Positions 8,931-17,525 of a stretch of DNA of 64,000 nucleotides are shown here, in pieces (within the stretch, counting starts at the first letter, position 1; the number at the start of each line of letters is the position of its first letter). A model generated the notes under the pieces. It was not told where the DNA came from and did no database searches. It saw only the letters and a program-made list of their open reading frames with translations. Origin of the DNA: CBDDCX01 sp965226925 (GTDB lineage Bacteria; Gemmatimonadota; Gemmatimonadetes; Longimicrobiales; Gaopeijiaceae). A program made the position numbers and the translations under genes. The stretch spans positions 186,001 through 250,000 of the forward strand of contig CBDDEN010000011.1 of assembly GCA_965226925.1 (NCBI GenBank), read 5' to 3'.

Positions 8931-9650
8931 ATGCGGGCCCTCGACCATCGATCGACGGGCCCCCTGCCTAATGGCACAATACCCACGCGGTGGGGTTCAG
9001 GGATTGTCTACCTGGTTGACGACAACCCCGGGGTACAGAAGGCACTTGAGCGATTCTTCCGGTCGGTCGGGTGCCGCGTCCGCACCTTCGACTCTTCGGA
9101 GTCCTTTCTGGAAGAGGTGTCCCCCGCCGACGCGGGATGCCTGGTACTGGACATCATGATGGCGGGAATGGACGGTCTGGCGCTACAGGAGCGCCTTTCG
9201 TCGCTCGGCTTCACGGTCCCCGTCATCTTCATTACGGGATATGGCAGCGTGCCCGCCAGCGTGCGCGCGATGAAGTGGGGTGCGGTCGATTTCTTTGAAA
9301 AGCCCCTCGATCACGATGCGCTTTTGAAGGCAGTGGCGGCCGCCATCGAGGATGACCGTGCGCGAAGGCGGGATCTGAGCGGTCGTGACGATGCCCGACA
9401 GGCCTTCGACCCTCTCACCCCGCGGGAGTTCGAGGTCATGACCTACATGATCGGTGGGGTACGGAATCGGGATATCGCGCGCGCCCTGGGCATTAGTGAG
9501 AGGACCGTGAAAGTGCACCGCGGCCGAGTGATGAAGAAGATGGACACACCGTCCTTGGCGGAACTGATTCAAGCGGCCCGGGGAGCGGGCATCTCAGCAC
9601 ACGCCTTGTCCCCAGGTTCACAGTCACATGAGGACGGTGAAGCACCATGA
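8931..9650 (+). CDS. FixJ/NarL-type response regulator
   Basis: A two-domain regulator of about 239 residues. The receiver has the acidic pair in VYLVDDNP, the phospho-acceptor Asp in LVLDIMMAGMDG (about residue 74) and the conserved Lys in FFEKPLD. The output is a LuxR-type helix-turn-helix (LTPREFEVMTYMIGG, then NRDIARALGISERTVKVHRG). The first 20 or so residues before the receiver are not conserved-looking, so the true start may be internal. It is divergent from the PAS kinase, and the pair resembles FixL-FixJ. It overlaps the next gene as ATGA. Confidence 0.88.
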   Translation: MRALDHRSTGPLPNGTIPTRWGSGIVYLVDDNPGVQKALERFFRSVGCRVRTFDSSESFLEEVSPADAGCLVLDIMMAGMDGLALQERLSSLGFTVPVIFITGYGSVPASVRAMKWGAVDFFEKPLDHDALLKAVAAAIEDDRARRRDLSGRDDARQAFDPLTPREFEVMTYMIGGVRNRDIARALGISERTVKVHRGRVMKKMDTPSLAELIQAARGAGISAHALSPGSQSHEDGEAP

Positions 9651-9892
9651 CCCCATACATATCGCAGGATCGCCGTCGTGAAATCGACGAAAACGGAGCC
9701 ACCCCGAGCAACACCGGGGAGCTCACCTACGCCCTGTATCGGGCGTGCCTCGACTACCTGCCCGCAAAGGCGCGCTTTGCCGACTACGCCGAGGTCATGG
9801 CCGCCCTCGAGTGCGCGAAGCTCGAGTTCTATCGTCGTCGTGTGGCTCCTTACGAGGACACCAAGATCGCGGAGAGCGGCGACGTGGTTTGA
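9647..9892 (+). CDS. Small conserved protein, DUF6899-like
   Basis: An 81-residue soluble protein beginning MTPYISQDRRREID and ending CAKLEFYRRRVAPYED, then a short tail with ESGDVV. From memory this C-terminal signature matches the DUF6899 family of uncharacterised small proteins seen in bacteria and phages. No catalytic motif is visible. The ATG overlaps the response-regulator stop by 4 bases, so it is probably co-translated with it. Confidence 0.65.
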   Translation: MTPYISQDRRREIDENGATPSNTGELTYALYRACLDYLPAKARFADYAEVMAALECAKLEFYRRRVAPYEDTKIAESGDVV

Positions 9893-9899
9893 CCTCAAA

Positions 9900-9972
9900 A
9901 GCGGGCGACCGGACTCGAACCGGCGACCCTCAGCTTGGGAAGCTGATGCTCTACCAACTGAGCTACGCCCGC
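9900..9972 (-). tRNA. tRNA-Gly (anticodon CCC)
   Basis: Reverse complement folds as a standard cloverleaf: acceptor GCGGGCG paired with CGCCCGC, D-arm GCTCAGTTGGTAGAGC, anticodon stem TCAGC/GCTGA with loop TTCCCAA, and T-arm with GGTTCGAGTCC. The anticodon is CCC, reading GGG. The discriminator base is T, usual for bacterial tRNA-Gly. The 3' CCA is not encoded. Confidence 0.95.
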
Positions 9973-10004
9973 GACAGCGGTTAATCTAGTCGGGGCCTGG
10001 AGGC

Positions 10005-10040
10005 GAAAAAAGACCGGGCGCCCCGCTGCGACGCCCGGTC
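10005..10040 (-). terminator. Rho-independent terminator of the TPR gene
   Basis: On the minus strand GACCGGGCG pairs with CGCCCGGTC across an 11-base loop and is followed directly by a run of seven T residues. It sits about 27 bases past the TPR protein stop, in the right orientation. Confidence 0.85.
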
Positions 10041-10066
10041 TCGAACCCCTTTCGCGAGACCGACGG

Positions 10067-11446
10067 CTAGCTGACGACCTCGTAGCTGTAGCCCATCACC
10101 GCCCTCTCCGTATCGATCGTGACCTGGAAGCGCTGAGCCACGTCGACCGGCGGCACCGGCACCGCGACCTCCTTTGTGCCGAGTTCGGTGCCCTGGTCAT
10201 CGAAGAAGTGGAAGCGCAGCGTGACCGACGCACCCTCGTCGAGCAGCTTGTTGGTCACGGTTCCCAGAACACGGCCTCCGTCGCCTCTGGGCTGCAGCTG
10301 AAGGTCGTCCACGAGGAAGGTCATCGCCTGCATCTTCGCCAAGAGCGGGCTCACCTCTTCGGTCCGCCCCAACTGGGATAGGGCCCTCAGGTGCATCTGG
10401 TAGGCCAGGTAGTTGCGCCCGTCCATGTCCATCAGCTTCTGGGAGTACGGGAGCTGGGCCTCATAGGCCTCGGTGAGCGCCATCGTCTGCACCAGGTTCT
10501 GGAGGGCGTCACGGTACATTGGCGCCCGCTCGAGCACCTTCTCGAAGGCGATCGTCGCCCGGTCGTACGCCTCGGCCCCGTACAGAGTCACGCCGGCGTT
10601 GAAGTAGTCGAGGGCGGACGCGTCGTCGCTCTCCAGGATCTCATCGTAGATGCTCAGAGCATCTTCGGCTTGTCCGGACTGCCCGAGGGCGATCGCGAGG
10701 CCGCTGCGCGCCCGGTCATTGTCGGGGTCTTTCTCGAGGATCTCCCGGTAGATGGCGACGGCCTCTTCGGCACGATCGTTGGTGGCGAGAATCTGAGCCA
10801 GGTTGGTGAGCGCCATGGGCCTGAACTCGTCCGCCCAGTTCTGGCGCGTTTCCTCGTCCCGGGGCCTCGAATCCGGAGAGTCGATGACAGCGATCGCGTC
10901 CCGCCACGCATCGACGCTCGCCTCGGGCTGCCCCGAGTTGGCGAGAGTGGCACCGAGGTTCAGATACGCCTCCGGACGCCTGTCGAAGATCGTGTTGGCG
11001 ATGCCGAAGTACTCGATAGCGCCGTCGCTGTCTCCCGCGTCGAGCGCGGCGATTCCCTCGTTATACGCGTCGATCCACCCGTTCTCTCGAAAGACGCCGG
11101 TGCCGCCCTCTTCGTCGAAGTAGTCGGGATAGAGGGCTTCGGCCTTATCGAATGCACTGTCGGCCGCCAAGAACTCCCCTAGCCCCAACCGGGCGACGCC
11201 GAGGTGCAGATATCCGGTGGGATTGCCGGCATCGGCATCGATGGCCTTGTAGATGTCCGCCAGGGCCTCCCTGTAGGCCTCTGCGGCGAGTAGCTCGTCC
11301 TCGAGTCCCTGGACCTTCTGGAGCTTGATGGCGACGAGTGCGTTACGGCTCTCCATCCGAGGCGCGTTCTCGGCATCCTGGGCTACAGCCCTGGACGGCG
11401 CCAATAGAGCGGCGATGGCAACTAGGAATAATCCCGCACGGAGCAT
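10067..11446 (-). CDS. Exported tetratricopeptide-repeat protein
   Basis: 459 residues with a cleavable signal peptide (MLRAGLFLVAIAALLAPSRA, cut near VAQ). Several TPR units follow, for example around YLHLGVARLGLGEF, AYLNLGATLANSGQPEA and RSGLAIALGQSGQAEDAL. The last 100 residues look like a beta-rich domain (TVTNKLLDEGASVTLRFHFF). It is likely a periplasmic or outer-membrane-associated scaffold; the partner is unknown. It is a single-gene unit with its own predicted promoter and terminator. Confidence 0.8.
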   Translation of the reverse strand: MLRAGLFLVAIAALLAPSRAVAQDAENAPRMESRNALVAIKLQKVQGLEDELLAAEAYREALADIYKAIDADAGNPTGYLHLGVARLGLGEFLAADSAFDKAEALYPDYFDEEGGTGVFRENGWIDAYNEGIAALDAGDSDGAIEYFGIANTIFDRRPEAYLNLGATLANSGQPEASVDAWRDAIAVIDSPDSRPRDEETRQNWADEFRPMALTNLAQILATNDRAEEAVAIYREILEKDPDNDRARSGLAIALGQSGQAEDALSIYDEILESDDASALDYFNAGVTLYGAEAYDRATIAFEKVLERAPMYRDALQNLVQTMALTEAYEAQLPYSQKLMDMDGRNYLAYQMHLRALSQLGRTEEVSPLLAKMQAMTFLVDDLQLQPRGDGGRVLGTVTNKLLDEGASVTLRFHFFDDQGTELGTKEVAVPVPPVDVAQRFQVTIDTERAVMGYSYEVVS

Positions 11447-11488
11447 CGGATGACTCTCCCGATAGAACGAAGTGTGTACAGATCGGAT

Positions 11489-11517
11489 AATTTAGAACTG
11501 CCGTGAAGAGGCGGCAA
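11489..11517 (-). promoter_or_regulatory. Candidate promoter for the TPR gene
   Basis: On the minus strand TTGCCG (11512-11517) and TAAATT (11489-11494) are spaced by 17 bases, about 43 bases upstream of the TPR gene start. A second possibility in the same spacer is TATAAC near 11549. This is pattern matching only. Confidence 0.4.
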
Positions 11518-11628
11518 TCCGCCCGTTCGATTACTACGAGTTATACTGCAAGTTTCCCGCCGTGTTTCACAGTGGGACTCGGTTGTTCCCGTGAGGAATG
11601 ATCTGGCCGGGCGGCGTTCGCGGGTCGA

Positions 11629-13470
11629 TTACTGCCCAAGATAGGTAAGAACCCGCGCCGCTAGCGTCACGCTGAACCCCGGGAGTCGAGCGATTTCCTC
11701 GGCGCTGGCAGACTTGACGCCCTTGATCGACCCGAACCGTATCAGGAGGAGCTTCTGCCTCTCAGGACCGATGCCGGGGATCCGCGAAAGGTCGCTTCCG
11801 ACGGTCCGTTTGCGCCTCAGCTTGCGATTGTACGTAACCGCAAACCGATGGGCCTCGTCCCGAATCCTCTGTAGCACGTGTAGCGTTTTGTCACGCCGCC
11901 CCAGCCGGTATGGCTCATGCTTCCCCGGCCGATAGACGAGTTCCTCTTTCTTGGCCAGTGACGCCAGGGCGACATCGGTTACGCCCAGCTCGTCCAGCGC
12001 ACCCTGGGCGGCCCCCAACTGCCCTTTTCCGCCATCGATCAGAGCCAGGTCCGGTAGCGGTCGCTCCTCCTCGACCCGTCGACGGAAGTAGCGACTGACG
12101 ACCTCGGCCATGGACCGATAGTCGTCGTTTCCCCAGTCGCCCTTGATCCGCATGTGCCGATACTCCGCCTTCTTGGGCTCCGCGTTCTCGAACACGGCGG
12201 CGCTCCCTACCGTCTCGGTTCCCTGCGTGTGACTGATGTCGAAGCAGACCATGAGTCGAGGCACCACCTTGAGGTCCAGTCGGTCCCGAAGATCATAGAG
12301 CACCTCGTCGGCCCGATCCTGCACGAGCTCGGTGGCCGTGAGCTGATCCTCGAGGGCATGGCGAGCGTTGTCACCCGCGAGCTCCGACAGCCGCCGCTTC
12401 GCACCCCTCTGCGGTACATGGATGCTCACCTTCCGACCCGCCTCGTTCAGGAGAATCTCTTCGAGTAGCCCCATGTCCTCGAACTCGGTCGGAACCAGGA
12501 TCTGCTTGGGAAGGTGCCGGGCGCCCGCGGTGCCACGGCCCAGGTAATACCTGGAGGCGAACGTGGTGAGCAGTGACGCGTCACTCTCCTCCGTGATCTC
12601 CGAAAAGCGTAGGGTGTCACGCCCCAGGAGCACGCCTCGACGAATGCGCATCACCACCGCCGCTGCGAGCTGCCCGTCCCTGGCCAGTCCGACCACGTCA
12701 TAGTCACCGCCTCTCAGCTTTTCCACCCGTTGTTGGCGTGCGAGAGCGTCCAGCGCGGCCATGGCGTCGCGCAGGCGGGCGGCCCGCTCGAAGTCCAACC
12801 CCTCCGACGCCTTCCGCATCCGCTTTTCGACGCCCTTGCGTACTCCTTCGGTGTCGCCGTCCAGTACCTTGAGGATCTCGTCGATCATGGCCCCGTACGA
12901 CTCCTGGTCCTGATAGCCTACGCAGGGAGCCAGGCAGCGTCCGATATGGTAGTCCAGGCATGGCCTCTCGGGCGCCTCGCGGGGCAGGTCATATCGGCAA
13001 GAGCGGACCGTGTAGAGCCGCTTGATGATATCGAGAGCTTCGCGCATCGCCCCGACCGACGGGTACGGTCCGAAGTACCGGCCCCCGTCGTCGTCCAGCT
13101 TGCGCGTCACGAACACACGTGGAAACGGCTCCTGAGCGGTCACCTTGATGTACGGATAGCGCTTGTCGTCGCGCAGCTGAACGTTGAAGCGCGGCTTGTG
13201 CTCCTTGATGAGATTGGCCTCGAGGATGAGCGCTTCGGCCTCTGAGCCGACCACGATCGTATCGACATCCACCACATGCCGAACCAGTTCCTGCGTCTTC
13301 AGAGACTGTCCGGACCCGCGGAAATAGCTCCGCACTCGCGGTCTCAGTGACTTCGCCTTGCCGACGTAGACGACTTCACCCTTCGCGTCCTTGAAGAGGT
13401 AGACGCCGGGACGTACAGGGAGCCCTCTGAGTTGATCTCGAATCACGGGACGATTAGAAGGCGGATTCAC
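11629..13470 (-). CDS. uvrC: UvrABC excinuclease subunit C
   Basis: Nucleotide-excision-repair endonuclease that makes both incisions beside a lesion. From GTG 13470 it is 613 residues, the normal length. The GIY-YIG domain is at the N-terminus (LPVRPGVYLFKDAKGEVVYV). A UVR motif follows (GLDFERAARLRDAMAAL), then the RNase-H-like nuclease (CFDISHTQGTETVGS, LALIDGGKGQ) and C-terminal helix-hairpin-helix repeats (LSRIPGIGPERQKLLL). The frame is open 109 codons further upstream, but that part is antisense-like and lies inside murJ. The GTG overlaps the murJ stop as GTGA. Confidence 0.96.
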   Translation of the reverse strand: MNPPSNRPVIRDQLRGLPVRPGVYLFKDAKGEVVYVGKAKSLRPRVRSYFRGSGQSLKTQELVRHVVDVDTIVVGSEAEALILEANLIKEHKPRFNVQLRDDKRYPYIKVTAQEPFPRVFVTRKLDDDGGRYFGPYPSVGAMREALDIIKRLYTVRSCRYDLPREAPERPCLDYHIGRCLAPCVGYQDQESYGAMIDEILKVLDGDTEGVRKGVEKRMRKASEGLDFERAARLRDAMAALDALARQQRVEKLRGGDYDVVGLARDGQLAAAVVMRIRRGVLLGRDTLRFSEITEESDASLLTTFASRYYLGRGTAGARHLPKQILVPTEFEDMGLLEEILLNEAGRKVSIHVPQRGAKRRLSELAGDNARHALEDQLTATELVQDRADEVLYDLRDRLDLKVVPRLMVCFDISHTQGTETVGSAAVFENAEPKKAEYRHMRIKGDWGNDDYRSMAEVVSRYFRRRVEEERPLPDLALIDGGKGQLGAAQGALDELGVTDVALASLAKKEELVYRPGKHEPYRLGRRDKTLHVLQRIRDEAHRFAVTYNRKLRRKRTVGSDLSRIPGIGPERQKLLLIRFGSIKGVKSASAEEIARLPGFSVTLAARVLTYLGQ

Positions 13471-15116
13471 CGGGCTTCTGTGTCGGTCCGAAGCAGTCCA
13501 CGCAGGGGGACTCCGACGCCGAGGCGTTCGCTCGCGACCCAATATGTTACCCCGAAGATCGCCGCGGTCCCCAACGCTAGAGCCGGCTGTAAGAGCCAGG
13601 GGGCGGAGTCGGCCATCAATCCGGTCAGGAGCCCGTCCCGTCGAGGTACCGTGGACCCCAACACCCACTTGGCCGCAACGGCCGCCAGCGTGGCCATCCC
13701 GCCCGCTAGCCACAGGCGGGGCCGGACGCCGGATGCCGGCCCGTGGGCGCCGAGAGCACGGGCGAGCCGTCCACGCAGCATCACGTATTCGAGCCACGCG
13801 GCCACCGAGGCACCCAAGGCCAACCCCACCGCCCCGAACCGGAGGCCCCCGGACCCGAAGCGGTCGAGCGGAAACATCAGGGACACTCCGATCACCAGAG
13901 ACACCGCCACCCTCAGATACGCCATCCGGGCGGGCGTCCGGGTGTCGCGAAGCGCGTAGAAGGCGGTGGAGAGCACCCTCGAGCTCGAGGACGCCAGAAG
14001 ACCCAACGCGTAGGCGGCGAGGACGGCGTGCACGACCGGCGTATCGGTGGCGAGGAAACTCCCCCGCTGGTAGATGCCTCCGATGAACAGATCGCCCAAC
14101 ACCACAAAGGCGAGAGTGGATGGGATGAGTAGAAAGTGGATGCGTTCCAGGGCCGACGAGACCTGGGCCGCCAACTGCTCCGCGGGTCGCGCACGCTGTC
14201 GGGAGAGTTCGGGTAGCTCGGACGCGGCAATGGACATGCCGAACAGTGAGATCGGCAGAATGTAAAGCGTCTGCGCGTAGCCCAGCGCCGCCACGGCCCC
14301 CTCCGCCAGCAGGGCGGCAAGGAACACGTCCAAGAGGCTTCCGATGTTGACCACGCCGCGTGCCGTAACCACCGGAATGAAGTTACGAACGGCTTCGGCG
14401 ACACCGGTGGCCGCACGGTCCAGCGAAAGCCGGAAGTGCGACAAGAGGGGAACGACGAACGGAAGCTGTACAGCCAACTGTAGGACTCCCCCCGCGAAGG
14501 CGCCCCACGCGACGGCTACCAGCAGGGTCGGCCCCCCCCAGCCCATCCCGAACCCCAACGTCGCCATCGTGAGGAGAATCGCGCCGTTCCAGGCCACCGG
14601 TGCCACGTAGGAGACGAAGAACCGCCGGTGGCTGTTCAGAATCGCGAGAGCCCACGCCGAAACGACGAGCACCGCGGTCATCGGCAAGAGGACCTGCACC
14701 AGGACGATCGTGAGCGCCAGCTTCTCGGGGTCCCACCGGAAAAAGAAGACGGGCACCAGGACCGGGGCCAAGATCATCCCCAACAGAGCCGCCCCACCGG
14801 CCACCGCCATCAGGATACCGAGAACCGCTCCCGCAAAGCCCCCGGCGTCCTCTTCCCTACCCTCCTCGAGGAACTCGGCGTACACCGGGATGACCGATGC
14901 GCTGAGCGTCCCCTCTCCAAGGAGATTCTGGATGACGTTTGGCGCCTTGAGGGAGACACGCCAAACATCGGCGAGCCCCGTGTTGCCAAAGAAATACGCG
15001 AAGATCACATCGCGCACGAAACCGCTGATCCGACTGAAAAGAATCCCCGCACCGACCATGAAGGCGGCACGGGATCGTCGGCCCACGGTCGGATCGGGGC
15101 TACGCGTCCCGGTCAC
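13467..15116 (-). CDS. murJ: Lipid II flippase MurJ
   Basis: Polytopic inner-membrane protein of 549 residues that flips lipid II to the periplasmic face for peptidoglycan synthesis. The MurJ signature is at the N-terminus: GILFSRISGFVRDVIFAYFF, then LGEGTLSASVIPVYAEFL. About 14 hydrophobic segments follow. The start overlaps the end of the small membrane-protein gene by 17 bases and its stop overlaps uvrC, so all three are probably on one transcript. Confidence 0.93.
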   Translation of the reverse strand: MTGTRSPDPTVGRRSRAAFMVGAGILFSRISGFVRDVIFAYFFGNTGLADVWRVSLKAPNVIQNLLGEGTLSASVIPVYAEFLEEGREEDAGGFAGAVLGILMAVAGGAALLGMILAPVLVPVFFFRWDPEKLALTIVLVQVLLPMTAVLVVSAWALAILNSHRRFFVSYVAPVAWNGAILLTMATLGFGMGWGGPTLLVAVAWGAFAGGVLQLAVQLPFVVPLLSHFRLSLDRAATGVAEAVRNFIPVVTARGVVNIGSLLDVFLAALLAEGAVAALGYAQTLYILPISLFGMSIAASELPELSRQRARPAEQLAAQVSSALERIHFLLIPSTLAFVVLGDLFIGGIYQRGSFLATDTPVVHAVLAAYALGLLASSSSRVLSTAFYALRDTRTPARMAYLRVAVSLVIGVSLMFPLDRFGSGGLRFGAVGLALGASVAAWLEYVMLRGRLARALGAHGPASGVRPRLWLAGGMATLAAVAAKWVLGSTVPRRDGLLTGLMADSAPWLLQPALALGTAAIFGVTYWVASERLGVGVPLRGLLRTDTEAR

Positions 15117-15378
15117 CGGGCGGAAGCGCTTCGGAACCGGGTCGCTCCGTGAGCAGCTTGTTCAGGAACTGGCTCTCCTCCTCGAGTCGACGCACCTCCG
15201 AGGTCAGCCGCTCGAACTCCCCTTCCAGGGAGGAGAGTCGCTCCGCCGTCACGTCATCGGTACCGGAGCCCAGGCTCCGTCCCTCGAGCCGTCCCGCCAG
15301 AGCCCGTCCCACCGGGGAATCCAGTACGATGGCCAGGATCGGAATCAGTAGAACGAGAACGAAAATGAGTTGAAACAT
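15100..15378 (-). CDS. Small single-pass membrane protein with coiled coil
   Basis: 92 residues: an N-terminal transmembrane helix (FQLIFVLVLLIPILAIVL), a short linker, then a heptad-rich helix (LSSLEGEFERLTSEVRRLEE). The layout recalls PspB-like regulators or division-complex anchors, but I see no sequence that proves either. It lies between bshC and murJ and overlaps the murJ start by 17 bases, which supports real expression. No function is assigned. Confidence 0.7.
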   Translation of the reverse strand: MFQLIFVLVLLIPILAIVLDSPVGRALAGRLEGRSLGSGTDDVTAERLSSLEGEFERLTSEVRRLEEESQFLNKLLTERPGSEALPPGDRDA

Positions 15379-15389
15379 GATCGTTGAAG

Positions 15390-16979
15390 CTACTCCGTCC
15401 CATCGGGCAAATCTACCTCGAATCCATCTACTAACGCCTCGATGAACTCGTTCCCGTAGCGGGCCAAGTAGTACAGGGCGCTCAGAACCCTCTCCTGAGG
15501 CCTACCGTCGGGAAACATGTGCAGGTGCGCCTTTTCGAGCTGAGCGAGCCCGATCTCGTTCTCGCGCTTCACGCTCTGCACGATCTTCCGTTCGACATCC
15601 TGAAACGCCGCGAGCGCGGCGTTGCGGGCGTGGGTGACCGGTCCCTTGAGCGTCGCATCGATGTTCCGGGCCGCCTTCATCAGGTCTCCGGATCCCTCCG
15701 AAATCGCCCCCCTGAGTTGACCGAGCGCCCCGCGCACATCGGCCGGAACCTCCTCTCGGGCAATCTCCGACGCGATTTCGTGGTACGGACGGCTGAGATC
15801 GTCGGGCTCCAGCCCGAACTTGTCGATGACCTTCCGGATCTTGGTCTCCACGACCGTCACGGAGTGCCGAGGGAACAGCACCGGCATGCTCATGCCATGG
15901 GCTTCGTAGAGGTGTTTGAGCTCTCCGTAGTATGCCAACTCCCCCGGTCCCGCCACGTAGCTGACGACCGGAAACACCGCGCTCTCTACCAGGGGGCGGA
16001 ACAACACGTTGGGACTCAAGGCGAGGGGGTCGGCCTCGACGCGCGCCCGTATGTCTTCCTCGGTCAGTATCTCTCCCGATCGATGCAGCACGAAGCCGTC
16101 GGGATGCCGGTACAATCGCTCGCGTCCCTCCGCACCCTCCAAGAACAGGTTTACCCCGCCCTCGAGAATGGGCGCCTGCAGTCGATACCCGGCCTCATCG
16201 AGCTTGTCCGCGTTCTCGCGCAAGATGCCCTCGTGAGCCTCGGCGTTGCGCAACTCCGCGAAGAGCAGCTCTCGAGACGCCGCCTTCAGCGCGGGGTTCG
16301 CGGCGTCCGTGAAAAGCACACCGAGCGGCTCGAAGAAGGCCGCGAGCACGGTACGAAAACCGTCGGCGAGTGTCACTCCGGGCTTGTAGGCATCTCGAAT
16401 CAACTGGATATATCGTTCGCTAAACTCTGAATTGGGCAGCAGTTGTGACACTTTCGCCACCAGTCGCTCGACCTCCGGGCCGAGAGGCACCCGGTGGATC
16501 GCACGGTTGTCGGATCCGGGGTTGGGTACCTGCACACGCGTCAGTTGATTGGATGCGTCAATCAGGTATGTGTGATCGGATTCCTCCCAATCATGATCCT
16601 CTGACGCGATCCAGAAAACCGGTAGAATCGGTCTGTCGAGGATCGCCTCCAGCCGTTTCGCCAGCCGAACCGTGGTAAGCCCCTTGTAGAGAGCATACAA
16701 AGGCCCCCCCAGGAGCCCCGGCTGCTGGCCGGTGGTCACGACGAGCCCCGACCCCTCGACCCAGCGGTCGAGCCGTTCTTGCCCGACCCCACAACGCGTG
16801 TCCATCGCCTCAAGGGCACGGCACCGCGACTCAGTGTCGAAACGCCGGTCGATGCTCTCGAGCTTGGCCCGGTACGCCTCGGGATCCCGCCAGGAGCCGT
16901 TGAAGTACTCCGAAACCGCGGGATCGCCCTGCACATATGCGTTCACGAAAGGGGAGCCCTTGGGCTTTCCGATCAGCAA
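15390..16979 (-). CDS. bshC: Putative cysteine ligase BshC (bacillithiol biosynthesis)
   Basis: Cytoplasmic enzyme thought to add cysteine to glucosaminyl-malate, the last step of bacillithiol synthesis. 529 residues, the family length. BshC hallmarks are visible: TTGQQPGLLGGPLYALYK, FWIASEDHDWEE and PVVSYVAGPGELAYYGEL. A coiled-coil region lies before the C-terminus. There is no ATG at the start: the frame begins at TTG (16979), and a CTG a few codons upstream with GGGAGGG nearby is an alternative. The bshA and bshB genes are not in this window. Confidence 0.92.
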   Translation of the reverse strand: MLIGKPKGSPFVNAYVQGDPAVSEYFNGSWRDPEAYRAKLESIDRRFDTESRCRALEAMDTRCGVGQERLDRWVEGSGLVVTTGQQPGLLGGPLYALYKGLTTVRLAKRLEAILDRPILPVFWIASEDHDWEESDHTYLIDASNQLTRVQVPNPGSDNRAIHRVPLGPEVERLVAKVSQLLPNSEFSERYIQLIRDAYKPGVTLADGFRTVLAAFFEPLGVLFTDAANPALKAASRELLFAELRNAEAHEGILRENADKLDEAGYRLQAPILEGGVNLFLEGAEGRERLYRHPDGFVLHRSGEILTEEDIRARVEADPLALSPNVLFRPLVESAVFPVVSYVAGPGELAYYGELKHLYEAHGMSMPVLFPRHSVTVVETKIRKVIDKFGLEPDDLSRPYHEIASEIAREEVPADVRGALGQLRGAISEGSGDLMKAARNIDATLKGPVTHARNAALAAFQDVERKIVQSVKRENEIGLAQLEKAHLHMFPDGRPQERVLSALYYLARYGNEFIEALVDGFEVDLPDGTE

Positions 16980-17039
16980 CTCGATGTTCAGGCTACCCTC
17001 CCGTCCGGCACCATTCGACAGAAGCCCTCATCGGGTCCA

Positions 17040-17525
17040 TCACGATCCCGCGCCCCCCTTGTGATATGGCTCGTTCCTCAAAATCGTCCCGGCTCGATAG
17101 AGCTGTTCCGCCAGGACCAGCCGTGCAAGCTCATGCGGAAGAGTGGCCGCCGAAAGGGCCAGCGTACGATTGGCCCGCTTGAGCACCGCCGCCCCGAGCC
17201 CGAAGGCTCCCCCCAACACGAAGCTCACCTCGGGGACGGAGCGTAGCGCCAGACCCTCGAGATAGCGGGCGAATTCGGTAGAGTCCATCGCGGTTCCCGC
17301 TCGGGTCAGGGCGATGACCTCGGCACGGTTCGGCAGCCGCTTCAGAATCGATTCCTCTTCCTCATTCAGGGCCCGTTTCGCTCCACCCTTGCCCTTGCCG
17401 CCCGTTCCGGACGGGAGCTCGATCACCCGCATCTTCCAATAACGCGCGGCTCTACCCTCGTACTCCTCGATGGCGACCTTCAGGTGGGATCCGGCACGCC
17501 CCACGACGACGACGGTGATGGTCAT
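17040..17525 (-). CDS. rlmH: 23S rRNA (pseudouridine-1915 N3)-methyltransferase RlmH
   Basis: SPOUT-fold methyltransferase acting on the assembled 70S ribosome. 161 residues. The knot motifs are intact: FVLGGAFGLG and LPHELARLVLAEQLYRA, followed by the C-terminal RNEPYHKG. The central linker (GTGGKGKGGAKRALNEEEE) is rich in Gly and Lys. The ATG overlaps the lpxK stop by 4 bases, so expression is probably coupled. Confidence 0.95.
   Translation of the reverse strand: MTITVVVVGRAGSHLKVAIEEYEGRAARYWKMRVIELPSGTGGKGKGGAKRALNEEEESILKRLPNRAEVIALTRAGTAMDSTEFARYLEGLALRSVPEVSFVLGGAFGLGAAVLKRANRTLALSAATLPHELARLVLAEQLYRAGTILRNEPYHKGGAGS

Noticed and set aside
13471..13797. N-terminal extension of uvrC to 722 residues
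   Set aside because: It overlaps murJ in another frame and reads as arginine-rich shadow sequence; UvrC starts at GTG 13470, coupled to the murJ stop.
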